Shown in pieces: positions 1-9,379 of a DNA stretch of 64,000 bases. The stretch comes from Mycobacterium sp. OAS707 (lineage in GTDB: Bacteria > Actinomycetota > Actinomycetes > Mycobacteriales > Mycobacteriaceae). Under the pieces are notes generated by a model. That model searched no databases and was not told where the DNA came from. It saw only the letters and a program-made list of their open reading frames with translations. The first letter of the stretch is position 1. Each line of letters begins with the position of its first letter. The position numbers and the translations under genes are program-made. The stretch lies in the NCBI RefSeq assembly GCF_014873705.1, contig NZ_JADBDS010000001.1:1984001-2048000 (forward strand), in the 5' to 3' direction.

Positions 1-703
1 ATACCTGAGTTCCAACCATCGATGCGATACCGTGCCGACGAGAAGCCAACACCCGAGCCAGTTTCTCCCTAGGTGTTCGGTCAACACCAGCCTGTCCCGC
101 CGAACGATACACCCATATCGTCACGACTAGGAAGGCCGTGATCATCCCAATCGAAGTGAAAGCAAGTCCAATTATTGCGCTGTAACCCAAAATCATTAGA
201 ACTATGCCAGCCACAGTACCGGCCACCCGCGGTAATGTCTCGAGGACCAGACACAAATAGGGTCGCATTAGCCCTGCAAAGTACCAATTACTTGTGAGCG
301 CCACAATTGTGGTCGAAATTGCACCGGCTACAGCGAAAGCCGCATGACTGGGAGTAAGAACGGCCGCGACGAGTGCGGCGCAGGCACTACCGGGAAGTAG
401 CAGAGCCAGCTTCACGCGCACCGAATCTTCATATTCTTTCAGCCGCTCGCTGAGGTTGGCACGCGCAATTTTCGAAGGGCCGGACATAGCCCAGCCGTAA
501 CCTACGACAAGCGAGGAAACTGCGCCGACGCTTTGGCCCAGCGCGATAGCTCCCCACGCGACCGGGCCATCTGCAGCGACCATTGCGGGCGTCGCCGCAA
601 GCGAAGCGAAAAACAACAAGCCTGTCGACAGGCCGAACCCTGCAAAGGTCCCGACAGCGGCCGGCCTACGACAACGTGTGAACCCGCCGATCTCGGCCCC
701 CAT
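1..703 (-). CDS. Wzx-type polysaccharide flippase, 3' part outside window
   Basis: The minus strand reads open from an ATG at 703 to the left edge, so about 234 N-terminal residues are visible and the C-terminus is missing. The product is strongly hydrophobic, with several membrane segments. It aligns along its visible length with the flippase at 15281-16555: both carry the block PVAWGAIALGQ/KVAWGAIALGQ near residue 50, a SNWYF(A/V)GL(M/A)RPY block and an ASRRHGIA/SARRHGVA block. The pair are therefore paralogues. By family it should translocate lipid-linked repeat units across the membrane. The start overlaps the end of the upstream wzy-like gene by 38 bases. The GGAGGG just before the ATG lies too close for an ideal ribosome site, so an in-frame GTG at 760 is an alternative. 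Confidence 0.8.
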   Translation of the reverse strand, partial: MGAEIGGFTRCRRPAAVGTFAGFGLSTGLLFFASLAATPAMVAADGPVAWGAIALGQSVGAVSSLVVGYGWAMSGPSKIARANLSERLKEYEDSVRVKLALLLPGSACAALVAAVLTPSHAAFAVAGAISTTIVALTSNWYFAGLMRPYLCLVLETLPRVAGTVAGIVLMILGYSAIIGLAFTSIGMITAFLVVTIWVYRSAGQAGVDRTPREKLARVLASRRHGIASMVGTQV

Positions 704-2114
704 TCCCTCCTGGACGCAACCTCGAAGAATTAGACGTCGCTCGTCGCAGATTCTCTGCACTGCCAGTGCCAGCCGCGTCATTTGACGCTTCGCGCTCACT
801 TGTGCGGGTGACACACGCCACCGAAATCAGAGCAAAAAATAGCCAGCTCCCGGCATCGATGGTCAGAGGATTCCACATGGTTTCAATCATGCCGCAAATC
901 GCAAAGGTAAGGGGTACCACGACTCCGCGGCCAAGGGAGTTCTGTTCTTTAATCGCAATATAGGTGATCCGATACAAAACTCCAGCGATTAGTACGAGCC
1001 CAATCACGCCGCCTGAAAAGTAAAACAACAAGTACTCGCTGTGGGTGAATTTCTCGAATTGCCACCCGAAGAACCCAGAAGACTTCAGGAGATTCCATGT
1101 ATCTATTCCACGTCCGGTTACTGGGAAGTCGACCAATGCTTCGCGAGCATAAGCCCACACAGCGCCCCGTGCGCTGAACGCATCGGGATCAGAAGTAAAA
1201 ACCAAATACATCCCTATAGACATTGGAACCACGGCTATGCAAACGGCCGTGGTCCCCGCCAACCAGTCTGGGATGCGCTCAAATGAAGGCTTGCGGAAGA
1301 GCAGCCGATCAACCGCGAAGAAGCCCACCGCTGCACCCAAGGCTATAAATGATGTCCGTGACATCGTCGCGTATAGAACGAGGAGGAGAAACACCATCAC
1401 CACCAGACTGCGGCGCGAAATCCCCAAGTTGAACACTAGCAAAGCTGCGCACATAGCGGCCGCCAGGCCCAGGAGGTTGCCCGATTCCAACGGGCCCTGG
1501 AGAATCGCATCAATTCGATTGCACTTGAATTGAACTTCGTCGCAAGGGATGAACCAGCTGGGGAATAGCGGCAATAATATCAGCAGGCTGGCGAGCGTAA
1601 TCACAGATGCTGAGTAATATTGGAGCGCTGCAAGGGGATGATGCCGTTGATCAATCGAGAATACCAAGGGGTCATTCCGCTGAGCGATCAAGAAGACCAA
1701 AAGTGTAATGCCTGATACGACCCGGAAAATCGCCTGATGATAATCAGCGCCAGTCGCAAACCATATATTCACCACGTACAACCAGGTCCACATTACAAGG
1801 ACGATCAGCACCGGCGCCCCCGTGTGCGTCAAAGACGCATCTCGTGAGTGAAGGCTGTAGGCCCGCGAGTTCGGGGTGGACAATTTAGCAAGCACCAGTA
1901 AGTACACGAAGATAAAGATCGTCCCGACCTGAACGAAGTGTCGATCCCCCACGACAGTCGCGGCGCCCAGCCCGCCCGTAACGAGCACTTGAGCCGACAT
2001 GGCTTGGAGTCGTGCTCCGGGACGCCATGCGTGAGCGATGGTTTGTCGAGATGCAATAAGACTAAGCGCGGCAAATGCCGCTATGACGAACCTAGCTAGA
2101 TCTACTACCCCCAT
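666..2114 (-). CDS. O-antigen ligase/polymerase-like membrane protein (Wzy type)
   Basis: This 482-residue protein has about ten hydrophobic segments and a large extracytoplasmic loop. The block around GAVWAYAREALVDFPVTGRG followed by HSEYLLFYFSGG fits the Wzy/WaaL (O-antigen ligase, PF04932) signature of an arginine/glycine-rich loop followed by an H-x-x-Y/N motif. It would polymerise or ligate polysaccharide repeat units at the outer face of the plasma membrane. It is followed with overlap by the partial flippase and preceded by a methyltransferase and a nucleotide-sugar dehydrogenase, so it looks like part of a leftward EPS operon. The last 50 or so residues are polar and low-complexity. 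Specificity cannot be read from sequence. Confidence 0.82.
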   Translation of the reverse strand: MGVVDLARFVIAAFAALSLIASRQTIAHAWRPGARLQAMSAQVLVTGGLGAATVVGDRHFVQVGTIFIFVYLLVLAKLSTPNSRAYSLHSRDASLTHTGAPVLIVLVMWTWLYVVNIWFATGADYHQAIFRVVSGITLLVFLIAQRNDPLVFSIDQRHHPLAALQYYSASVITLASLLILLPLFPSWFIPCDEVQFKCNRIDAILQGPLESGNLLGLAAAMCAALLVFNLGISRRSLVVMVFLLLVLYATMSRTSFIALGAAVGFFAVDRLLFRKPSFERIPDWLAGTTAVCIAVVPMSIGMYLVFTSDPDAFSARGAVWAYAREALVDFPVTGRGIDTWNLLKSSGFFGWQFEKFTHSEYLLFYFSGGVIGLVLIAGVLYRITYIAIKEQNSLGRGVVVPLTFAICGMIETMWNPLTIDAGSWLFFALISVACVTRTSEREASNDAAGTGSAENLRRATSNSSRLRPGGNGGRDRRVHTLS

Positions 2115-2248
2115 GGACGAATCTTAGCCGCCGCTGCGCATTGGGTGGGTCGGAATGCGCAAGAGGAGACCGTATAGGCGCAAAATTCGAACCGGCCGCA
2201 GCGAAGCCTAGCGGACTTCACAAACACCCGAAATTGCGGGTCCATTTT

Positions 2249-2947
2249 TCAGCGGATTTTCGCGAATATGAAAAAATCAGCACAGCTGGTGTTGTCGGGG
2301 TCTCGTACCCAGTACGGGTACAAGTTGCGTATCGTCTGTATCAGCTCGAAATCGGGCTCGTTCTGCTCAACCCATGGAGTGAATCGCCGGTGGCGAATAT
2401 GTTGACTCGGCCACTCTCTTTCGACGTTGCTTGAATAGATGATGACGAATCTCGTTGCCGCATCGAATAGTCGCCGCATATATACTTCAAATTGCTCGTC
2501 CTCGACAAGATGATAGACAACATCGAGCGAAAGGGCGAGTTCGGCGCGCTCATCGGGTGTCACTTCACTGGTATGCAAGAAACGAATCCCTGGGACGTCA
2601 GCACACCTGCGCCGCGCTGAGTCCAACGCTATTTCGGACAAGTCGACTCCGGTATATTTCGGGTATTTCGCCAAACTCAATTGGGCGCCGTCACCCGAAC
2701 CGAACTCGATAACGCTTTTGATCTCATTCTCAGCGACAAACCCGTTAAGGACCTCGGCTTTGAAGGCCGCAAGTCGACCGTATGACCCCGGGCCCGAGTT
2801 ACCGCCCTGGCGGTAATTCTCCGCCCAATACTCGGCTGATGAACTGAATCGGGGGGACCCTTTTACGGCGTTCCTTAGTCTGAAAATGAACTTTCCCACC
2901 CGCGGCGTTCGCGTAAGAATCTCGGCCAGCAGGTTCTGATACTCCAC
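2249..2947 (-). CDS. Class I SAM-dependent methyltransferase
   Basis: From a GTG at 2947 the protein is 232 residues. It has the class I methyltransferase motif I as SVIEFGSGDG, then an acidic residue in the next strand (YTGVDLS) and a later LSLDVVYHLVEDEQFEVYM block, the arrangement of UbiE/Methyltransf_23 enzymes. The open frame extends upstream into the dehydrogenase gene, but the GTG start leaves a natural 32-base gap after that gene's stop at 2980, so I prefer it. Given its place between a UDP-sugar dehydrogenase and a wzy-like gene, it probably methylates a sugar of the EPS repeat. The acceptor is unknown. Confidence 0.75.
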   Translation of the reverse strand: MEYQNLLAEILTRTPRVGKFIFRLRNAVKGSPRFSSSAEYWAENYRQGGNSGPGSYGRLAAFKAEVLNGFVAENEIKSVIEFGSGDGAQLSLAKYPKYTGVDLSEIALDSARRRCADVPGIRFLHTSEVTPDERAELALSLDVVYHLVEDEQFEVYMRRLFDAATRFVIIYSSNVEREWPSQHIRHRRFTPWVEQNEPDFELIQTIRNLYPYWVRDPDNTSCADFFIFAKIR

Positions 2948-2979
2948 GTGGTGGCGACTCAATCTGGCTGAGGGTCGCG

Positions 2980-4290
2980 TCACGGGACCGCGCAATGGTC
3001 GATGCCAAGGCGATACGTTGCGTCGAGCACGATGGGCTGGTCCGCAAGCCACCTGTGGTCGACGTCAGGATGCAACGTGTGAACGAGCACAAGGTCGGGT
3101 GCTGTGGTCGCCGGCTCCTCAACGTTGTCGAACCGGAGCCCGCCGGGCAGATTCACCCGCGGCACGTACGGGTCGGAGTAGCTCACGTGCACACCCAGCG
3201 CATCGAGACTCGAAAGAATCTGGAGCGCAGGAGATTCCCGTAGATCGGCGACGCCTGCCTTGTAGGTCACGCCGACTACATGGACCGAGGCGGTGCGCAG
3301 TGCCTTGCCGTGTTGGCCGAGTACGTCAGCGCAACGCCGCACCACCTCCGCCGGCCTGGCGTCGATGCACGACATGGCTTCCTCGACAAGCGGCGCACGG
3401 TGGTGCAGTGCACGCAGCTGCCACAACAGGTAATGCGGATCGCAAGGGATGCAGTGCCCGCCGACGCCGGGCCCGGGGTAGAACGGCATGAATCCATATG
3501 GTTTGGTAGCCGCAGCCTCGATCACTTCCATGGCATCGAGGTCGAGAGCCCGGCTCACAGAGGCCATTTCGTTTGCAAGCGCGATGTTTACGGCACGGAA
3601 GGTATTCTCGTAGAGCTTCGTCATCTCCGCCGCCTCGGCGGAACTGACCACGTAGACCTCGGCTGCAATCCTCGCGACCACTTGGCTGGCCTTTGCAGCG
3701 CATGAGGCGCTCGCACCCCCAACCACTCGTGGCACCCGGTCAGCGGGGAACCGCTCGTTGGCAGGGTCAACGCGTTCCGGGCTGAACGCCACCGCGATAT
3801 CGCGACCGACTAGGAGGCCTCGGCGTCGTAGCGGCTCGATGAGAAAGTCACGGGTGCAGCCCACGTAGGTAGTCGAGCTGAGTAGGAGAAGCTGACCGGG
3901 TCGCGCATAATCGACGACGGTCGCGCAAGCGGAAGCCAGCGCGCCGAGATCCGGGGCGCGATGCTGGTCGACGGGGGTCGGGACACAAATCGCCACAGTG
4001 TCAGCGCCGCTCAGAATCTCGAAGTCATGCCCCACGCGAAGTCGCTTGCCATCGAGTGCCCCTCGCAGGCGCAAACGATCGCGGTCAAGTATGTCGACGT
4101 CGAGCGCACGGATGGCATCGAGACGGGACTGGCTGATGTCAATACCTTCGACGTCAGCACCGGCGGCGACGAACGCGAGCGCGGTGGGCAGGCCGACATA
4201 TCCGAGCCCAACGACAGCGACGCGGCCCAGCGGAAGGGCTGACCGGGAAGAGTCGGATCGCGAGGAATCAAATGTTTCGGCGAGAGTCAT
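2980..4290 (-). CDS. UDP-sugar 6-dehydrogenase, WecC/WbpA-like
   Basis: This 436-residue enzyme belongs to the UDP-glucose/GDP-mannose dehydrogenase family. The N-terminus has the Rossmann motif VGLGYVGLP, the middle has the family helix region, and the active-site cysteine lies in GVGGHCIPCDPHYL (about residue 280). The HCIPCDP form, rather than the PCFPKD form, is characteristic of UDP-N-acetyl-glucosamine/mannosamine dehydrogenases such as WbpA and WecC. It should oxidise C6 of a UDP-HexNAc to a uronic acid with two NAD+. It is the first gene of a leftward operon (methyltransferase, wzy, wzx). A conserved promoter-like element lies about 330 bases upstream at 4620-4662. Confidence 0.88.
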   Translation of the reverse strand: MTLAETFDSSRSDSSRSALPLGRVAVVGLGYVGLPTALAFVAAGADVEGIDISQSRLDAIRALDVDILDRDRLRLRGALDGKRLRVGHDFEILSGADTVAICVPTPVDQHRAPDLGALASACATVVDYARPGQLLLLSSTTYVGCTRDFLIEPLRRRGLLVGRDIAVAFSPERVDPANERFPADRVPRVVGGASASCAAKASQVVARIAAEVYVVSSAEAAEMTKLYENTFRAVNIALANEMASVSRALDLDAMEVIEAAATKPYGFMPFYPGPGVGGHCIPCDPHYLLWQLRALHHRAPLVEEAMSCIDARPAEVVRRCADVLGQHGKALRTASVHVVGVTYKAGVADLRESPALQILSSLDALGVHVSYSDPYVPRVNLPGGLRFDNVEEPATTAPDLVLVHTLHPDVDHRWLADQPIVLDATYRLGIDHCAVP

Positions 4291-5106
4291 CTAGACCACC
4301 TCTAGCGTCAGATAGCAACCGCCGTCGAACGCGCGGCGTCGACCCAGCAGCGAGGCTGTGTGATTGACTTCCAGTCCCGGCGCCCGAGCCGGGATATGAG
4401 TGGTCGACAAGTGCCAGCTGGGTCGGCGCTGACGGCCCACCGATGGCGTTCTCGCGCGTATGTGCTGCCCCCGTGTTTGCATGTAAAACCCCCAGTGTCG
4501 TGCGGCGACACGTAGCTGCCAAGAGGTGGCCTGACAGCGCGGCCGTCGTTTGGCCCGCCAGTGGCAAGCCACCTAGCAGATCCGAACTACCGGCCATCCC
4601 CAATCTTTCAAGCAAACCGTAGCGTATTAACCAACCGCCGATCGGCGAATCAGGTGTTTCCCTATGTTTTCGGTTTTTGCGCCGGTAGTAGGCCTGTTTT
4701 GCGCCGCGGGCGACCTCGGCAACAACTCCGAGGATATTTGCGACAATTGCGCCAGTTGGCTCAAAATAAATGTCGGCGTCAATTATGCAATTGTCTGCGC
4801 TGGCAGCCTGCGCCGCGTTCGGGATGGGGCCCGGATACCCTCGCGCGGCGATAGCTGCGGTGAGCGCGTCTGCTCGCTTCGCACCCGGCGATCGGGCTCG
4901 GCGCCTGCATCCAACGAACGGAGCCGCTGCGCCCGATGGCGCTCAGTGGAGACTTCGGTCCGCAGCCTGGCGCTCGGCGCCGGAGCCGGTGACACGTGCA
5001 TCGACCGGGGTGGATAGGGAGATCGGACGAGGCCAGTACAGTGCTATTGCGATCCGATGCCGTTCAGGTGGGCGTCGCAAGGTCTGCTGTGAAGTGGAGG
5101 TTCGCT
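4291..5106. other. 816-base divergent intergenic region
   Basis: This region separates the leftward dehydrogenase operon from the rightward phosphatase gene. It holds the EPS promoter-like element at 4620-4662 and, from about 4730 to 4800, an AT-richer stretch that may carry the promoter of the phosphatase, though I cannot pick convincing -35/-10 boxes there. Open frames exist in it but none has a good ribosome site or a recognisable product. The long leader of about 320 bases between the element and the dehydrogenase start is unexplained. Confidence 0.6.
4620..4662 (-). promoter_or_regulatory. EPS promoter-like element, copy 1
   Basis: Read on the minus strand this is GGGAAACACCTGATTCGC, 12 bases, then GGTTAATACGCTA, with TACGCT as a plausible -10 hexamer (TANNNT). 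The same arrangement, with identical 12-base spacing, occurs at 22959-23001, 43283-43325 and, more loosely in the second half, 23437-23479. It points toward the dehydrogenase operon at 4290. The conserved ATTCGC sits at the -35 position, and GGGAAACACC sits just upstream where an activator would bind. The function is inferred; the repetition is directly visible. Confidence 0.65.
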
Positions 5107-5643
5107 GTGCACGTCTTGTTTGTGTGCACTGGAAACATCTGCCGGTCGCCGATTGCCGAGCGACTCGCCGCCGCCTATGCCGCTCAGTCTCAGGTTCCGG
5201 GACTCAGTACCTCCAGCGCTGGTACCCGCGCAGTCGTCGCGCATCCGATTCACCCCGAGGCGGCGCTCTACGTCGAGAAGCTGGGTGGAGACGTCTCCAA
5301 CTTCGCTGCGCGACAACTCACATCGAGGATTGCTTCGGCTGCCGACCTTGTTCTGACTATGACGGCTAGCCACCGCGACAATGTGCTTGAACTCGCTCCG
5401 CATCAGCTCCACCGAACTTTCACGCTGTGTGAAGCCGCACGACTCGCCTCAGAGTGCAATGCACGAACTGTCGCAGAGCTCGCGGCGGTCCGCCCGCAGT
5501 TGGCAAGGCACGAAGTGCGGGACATTCCCGACCCCATTGGTCAAAGTAGAGAAGTCTTTGCGATGGTCGGCTTACAAATCGCGGAACTCCTGCCGCCGAT
5601 CCTCGAGCTTGTCCGGCGCTCCGCCCCTGTCGCGTCCGATTAG
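5107..5643 (+). CDS. Low-molecular-weight protein tyrosine phosphatase (Wzb-like)
   Basis: The 178-residue product starts at a GTG at 5107, preceded by GTGGAGG at good spacing. It opens with HVLFVCTGNICRSP, the C-x5-R phosphate-binding loop with catalytic Cys7 and Arg13. It has the general-acid loop as DIPDPIG near the C-terminus. Such enzymes dephosphorylate the tyrosine-rich tail of BY-kinases that govern EPS chain length. A second paralogue lies at 36060-36686, next to the kinase itself. This copy stands alone between divergent genes, and the serine/cysteine signature is intact, so it is probably active. Confidence 0.88.
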   Translation: MHVLFVCTGNICRSPIAERLAAAYAAQSQVPGLSTSSAGTRAVVAHPIHPEAALYVEKLGGDVSNFAARQLTSRIASAADLVLTMTASHRDNVLELAPHQLHRTFTLCEAARLASECNARTVAELAAVRPQLARHEVRDIPDPIGQSREVFAMVGLQIAELLPPILELVRRSAPVASD

Positions 5644-5683
5644 CTGGTAGTACCACCGACGCTTGACGCGCGCTCAGAACCGT

Positions 5684-7864
5684 TCAGAAAACGCCGGCGG
5701 ACCGCAATGACTCGCCAAGTACAGGAGAGATCATCTCCTCGTAGGCCTGGGTCGAGTGCACCGCATCATGTTTCGTCGGTGTCGAATCCACAAAACTTGG
5801 ACACAACCCGTCCTCGCTGCAAAACAAAGGTCTGGAGTCCACCCACACCCCGCCCACGGATTCGGCAAGGCGCCGCTCAGTCGCAGCCATCGAAAGCCAC
5901 TTAGTAGTGATGCGGGCGATGCAATCCGCCGGGACACTTGCGCGATTGCCATAACAATCTTTGATGTCCTTGTCCTCGTCTAGGGGAGGCGCGGACAGCC
6001 ACGCAATCTTGGCGGCGCTTTCGCGGACCTTGTCGACCATCTGACGCACCGATTCAATCCACTCGTCCGGCGTCATTGCCTGGTCAACACCAACCCGGCG
6101 ATAAGGTAAGTAGCTGTTCGAGATAATCACGACGGTCGGCTTATTCGCGTTGATGTAATCGACGGCGTGTTGCTTGCGAGCAGGGCAAGCATCGATCAAG
6201 GCCTGATCCGTGGTGAACACCTGGTCGTTGTTGAAAGGGCACCCCGCCATCGCCTCGACGTGAACCTGGATCTCGTCACCGGAGTTCAAAGCCAGTGCGC
6301 GCAGCGAATTAGCATAATGCGCGGCGACAGAGTCGCCTACCACGACGATCCGGGTCGGCGCTGACGGTGAACCCCATGTGCACTCTTGATCACCTGGGGG
6401 CGTAGCCCAGAGGCACGGCTTCATTTCATCCGGCCAGGTCTCGGCGATGGCCGATTCCATTGACGGATTGAGCTCCGGCCACTCGGTGGCGGAGAGCGCT
6501 GTCGTGATTTGCTGTTGCAGCGCCGACGCCAGCGGCCCTAGTTGCGCTCCGGCCGGTTTCAGTGGCATGTCCGATGAGGCGTCCGCCGCCGGCGGCGGCG
6601 ACCCATGGACGTGATCAGCAGGCCGCATCACGTAAGCGGTCAGGGCCACCAACAACGACGCCATGACCGCGACGGCAGCGTAGCGGCTCGACTTCTGCGG
6701 ACGGAAGCGGCGGCGACGTATCTCCCGAATCGTGGAGCGGACCTTTCGCCAGTCGCCGTACCGCAGCGGATTCTCGACGAAGTGATAGGACGCGATCGCC
6801 GAACCGGATATGAGCGCCACGGCCACGAGAGAGAAGGAGATCCCGCTGGGCATGAGCGCGCCGAGGATGACGATGACGGGCCAGTGCACCAGATACAGGG
6901 AGTACGAGATGTTCCCGACATAGACGCTGACCCGGTTTCGCAGAAACCCTTGTGCCGGTTCGCCTCCCACACCCGCGGCGATGACGAGTGCCGCACCTGT
7001 CACCGGCAGCAATGCCCACGGAGCCGGAAAACCCACTGACTCCTCACCGATCAGAACCACGCCCGCGGCGATGAGGCCGAGCCCGGCCCACGACAGCCAC
7101 GGCTTGACCGCCGCCGGTATCCGGGCCAGCACTCCGACCGCAGTCGCCAGCAATGCACCAACGCCCAACTCCCACACCCGGGCGAAAGTGCTGAAGTACG
7201 CCCAGGTCGGGGATGAAGCGGTCTCTAACAGCGCCCACCCCAGCGAGACCGTTACGACGCACGCCATCACGAACCCAGCGATCCCCATCCGGCGACTATG
7301 CGTCCACGCCTTGCGAGCGACAGCAAGCCCGATAATGAAAATCAGCGCGGGCCAAACGAAGTAGAACTGTTCTTCGATGGACAGCGACCAGTAGTGCTGA
7401 ATCGGAGAGACCACATCACCGGCTACGAAGTAATCCGTTTGCTGGACGGCGAACTGCCAGTTCGACATGAAGATGAACGCGAAGAAGGCATCCACCCCGA
7501 CTTGGTTGGCCCGGAAGGGCAGGAACACCAGTACAGCTGCCAGGTAAGTGAGGACCAGCACGACTGTGGCGGCCGGAACGATCCGCCGGACCCGATTCCA
7601 GTAGAACTTCTTGAACGATACGTTCCCGCGAATCTCGGCCACTCGCAGCAGGTTTCCGGTGATCAGGAACCCCGAAATTACGAAGAACACGTCCACGCCG
7701 ATGAAGCCGCCCCGCGGCCACCCGCACAGGTGAAACGCGAACACCGTGAGGACCGCCACCATCCGCAGTCCCTGAATATCCAGGCGCTGATGTCCCCGCA
7801 CGCCTCGCCGCCGACGGCGCCGTGATTTGTGTTGGACCTCATTTTGGGTGGTCGCCACGTTCAA
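5684..7864 (-). CDS. Membrane acyltransferase 3 with C-terminal SGNH domain (OafA-like)
   Basis: This 726-residue protein has an N-terminal acyltransferase-3 domain (PF01757) of about ten membrane helices, recognisable by LDIQGLRMVAV, the histidine in FAFHL and GGFIGVDVFFVISGFLI. A periplasmic SGNH hydrolase-like domain follows, with its nucleophile in VVGDSVAAHYAN (about residue 512) and its D-x-x-H pair in DAVHS (about residues 700-703). Proteins of this architecture move acyl groups, often acetyl, across the membrane onto polysaccharides or other envelope sugars. It is followed by a lone convergent phosphatase gene and preceded, 54 bases away, by a wzy-like gene on the same strand. Confidence 0.9.
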   Translation of the reverse strand: MNVATTQNEVQHKSRRRRRRGVRGHQRLDIQGLRMVAVLTVFAFHLCGWPRGGFIGVDVFFVISGFLITGNLLRVAEIRGNVSFKKFYWNRVRRIVPAATVVLVLTYLAAVLVFLPFRANQVGVDAFFAFIFMSNWQFAVQQTDYFVAGDVVSPIQHYWSLSIEEQFYFVWPALIFIIGLAVARKAWTHSRRMGIAGFVMACVVTVSLGWALLETASSPTWAYFSTFARVWELGVGALLATAVGVLARIPAAVKPWLSWAGLGLIAAGVVLIGEESVGFPAPWALLPVTGAALVIAAGVGGEPAQGFLRNRVSVYVGNISYSLYLVHWPVIVILGALMPSGISFSLVAVALISGSAIASYHFVENPLRYGDWRKVRSTIREIRRRRFRPQKSSRYAAVAVMASLLVALTAYVMRPADHVHGSPPPAADASSDMPLKPAGAQLGPLASALQQQITTALSATEWPELNPSMESAIAETWPDEMKPCLWATPPGDQECTWGSPSAPTRIVVVGDSVAAHYANSLRALALNSGDEIQVHVEAMAGCPFNNDQVFTTDQALIDACPARKQHAVDYINANKPTVVIISNSYLPYRRVGVDQAMTPDEWIESVRQMVDKVRESAAKIAWLSAPPLDEDKDIKDCYGNRASVPADCIARITTKWLSMAATERRLAESVGGVWVDSRPLFCSEDGLCPSFVDSTPTKHDAVHSTQAYEEMISPVLGESLRSAGVF

Positions 7865-7918
7865 CCCCGATGTTTGCCCGTTGCGGAGAATATACCCAGC
7901 AACCCCTCTGTAGGGGGT

Positions 7919-9379
7919 CTAGCTTCCACTTTTGAGAGCAAGGCCGCTCACATTGTCGCGCGGTGGCTTGGGGCGACGGATCCAACCGAATCGAGAGCTT
8001 TTGGCAGTCCGGTGCCTACCCCGGACAGGTAAAGGCGATATCAGCTCATCTGAGACATCCGGATGGTCCATAGTTTGATCGCCTGACAATCGCCTGACCG
8101 CTGGGTAGCTGAGAAGTGCGCCAGGAACGATCCACAACACCCAATCGGCGCTGTCGATGGGCCAAGGCCGCTCGGTCACCGCCAGTAGGAACACCGGAAG
8201 CAGCACGCATCCCACGACTAATCCATACGTTCGGCCGGCTTGCCAAACGAGGACAGCTAGAAGGCCTACGAACAGCAGGAGCCCTATTACACCCGTCGTG
8301 AACAGGACGTGGAGCCACTGGTTGTGGGCGGAGTAACCCATGGAGATGTGGAGGCGGCCCGCATCCACCACATGCTGCCAACCCAACATTCCGGTGCCAT
8401 AGATCAACGTAGCCGGATCAGATAGCGCGTCCTTCACCAACATCCACATGTGGCCTCGCTCAGAGAGGAAACCTGGATCGTTGATCACGAACGGCAGCGC
8501 GAAGCCGGACACGAACGAGACTGCCAGCACAAGATTGAGCAGGGCTGTCCGTTTCCGGGCCGATACCGCCTTCCGGATGTTCGGCCGCAGCAGGATCAGG
8601 ACGACAAACGTTAGGACCGCCGCCGCCATGCTTGACCGACTTCCCGACAGGAGGACCATGCCGAGCAGATAGGCACTCAGTAGGGGGCCTTCCCAGGAGG
8701 CGAACCCGATGTAGACGAATGGCATTGCAAGCGTGAGGAATATTGCGAACGCGTTCTCGTGATGGAAGATGCCTCGGAACTGGAAGCCGAGAATTCCGCA
8801 CTTGTCCCAGGGGCATGGCATAACGCTAAAGTCTTTGTGCACCACAATCGCGAAACCGCTTGCAATCGCTGCGATCACGCAGAACGCGCCGATGCCCACA
8901 TGGACTCCCAGCCCGCGTGGCGCGACGGTGCACGCCACCAGAACGGCCAGCATCAGTCCGGCCGCCGGGCGAATTGGGTTATCTCCGTTCAGAATTGTTG
9001 AAACGATCGAGATGATGGCGAGCGCAAGGGCCAGCACTGCCGCGGGGTTATATATGTTTCGGAACTTGTTCCGGCGCAGTGTTAGGAAGAAAATCGCCGC
9101 GCAAACGGCGACAAGCACCGCACCTACTCCCATTATCAGCAAGTTCCCCCAACGGGGCTTGAGCTCCATGTCTTGGTATTGCTCGGTTACGAGGTCCCAT
9201 GCGCCCGAATAGGTCACCACGACATATGCAAGGCCGAACAACACAACCGACAGCGCTCCGAGCAGAGCGGCACTGTCCCACTCAGAGGCTGCGATTGTTT
9301 TCTGAAGCGCGTTGAGCAGCACGAGGAACGCAATCGCGGAGACCGCAACGACTGCTGCAGCTGTTGCGGCGTTGATCAT
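7919..9379 (-). CDS. O-antigen ligase-like membrane protein
   Basis: From the ATG at 9379 the protein is 486 residues with about ten to twelve hydrophobic segments, a VMPCPWDKCGILGFQFRG loop and the block FRGIFHHENAFAIFL, the E/H-N pattern common in O-antigen ligase/polymerase proteins. The family acts at the outer face of the membrane on lipid-linked glycans. The frame is open upstream to an ATG at 9586, which would add 69 polar residues including a CPHC motif. I judge these not to be translated because the segment starts before any membrane helix and has no ribosome site, but this is not certain. It is the second of four Wzy-type proteins here. Confidence 0.8.
   Translation of the reverse strand: MINAATAAAVVAVSAIAFLVLLNALQKTIAASEWDSAALLGALSVVLFGLAYVVVTYSGAWDLVTEQYQDMELKPRWGNLLIMGVGAVLVAVCAAIFFLTLRRNKFRNIYNPAAVLALALAIISIVSTILNGDNPIRPAAGLMLAVLVACTVAPRGLGVHVGIGAFCVIAAIASGFAIVVHKDFSVMPCPWDKCGILGFQFRGIFHHENAFAIFLTLAMPFVYIGFASWEGPLLSAYLLGMVLLSGSRSSMAAAVLTFVVLILLRPNIRKAVSARKRTALLNLVLAVSFVSGFALPFVINDPGFLSERGHMWMLVKDALSDPATLIYGTGMLGWQHVVDAGRLHISMGYSAHNQWLHVLFTTGVIGLLLFVGLLAVLVWQAGRTYGLVVGCVLLPVFLLAVTERPWPIDSADWVLWIVPGALLSYPAVRRLSGDQTMDHPDVSDELISPLPVRGRHRTAKSSRFGWIRRPKPPRDNVSGLALKSGS

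Noticed and set aside
4770..5369. Open frame with signal-like N-terminus before the phosphatase gene
   Set aside because: It overlaps the well-supported phosphatase start in another frame and its later part is arginine-rich shadow sequence.
7899..7916. Hairpin ACCCCT-CTGT-AGGGGGT between two minus-strand genes
   Set aside because: The stem is only about six pairs, with no U-run, so I do not call it a terminator.
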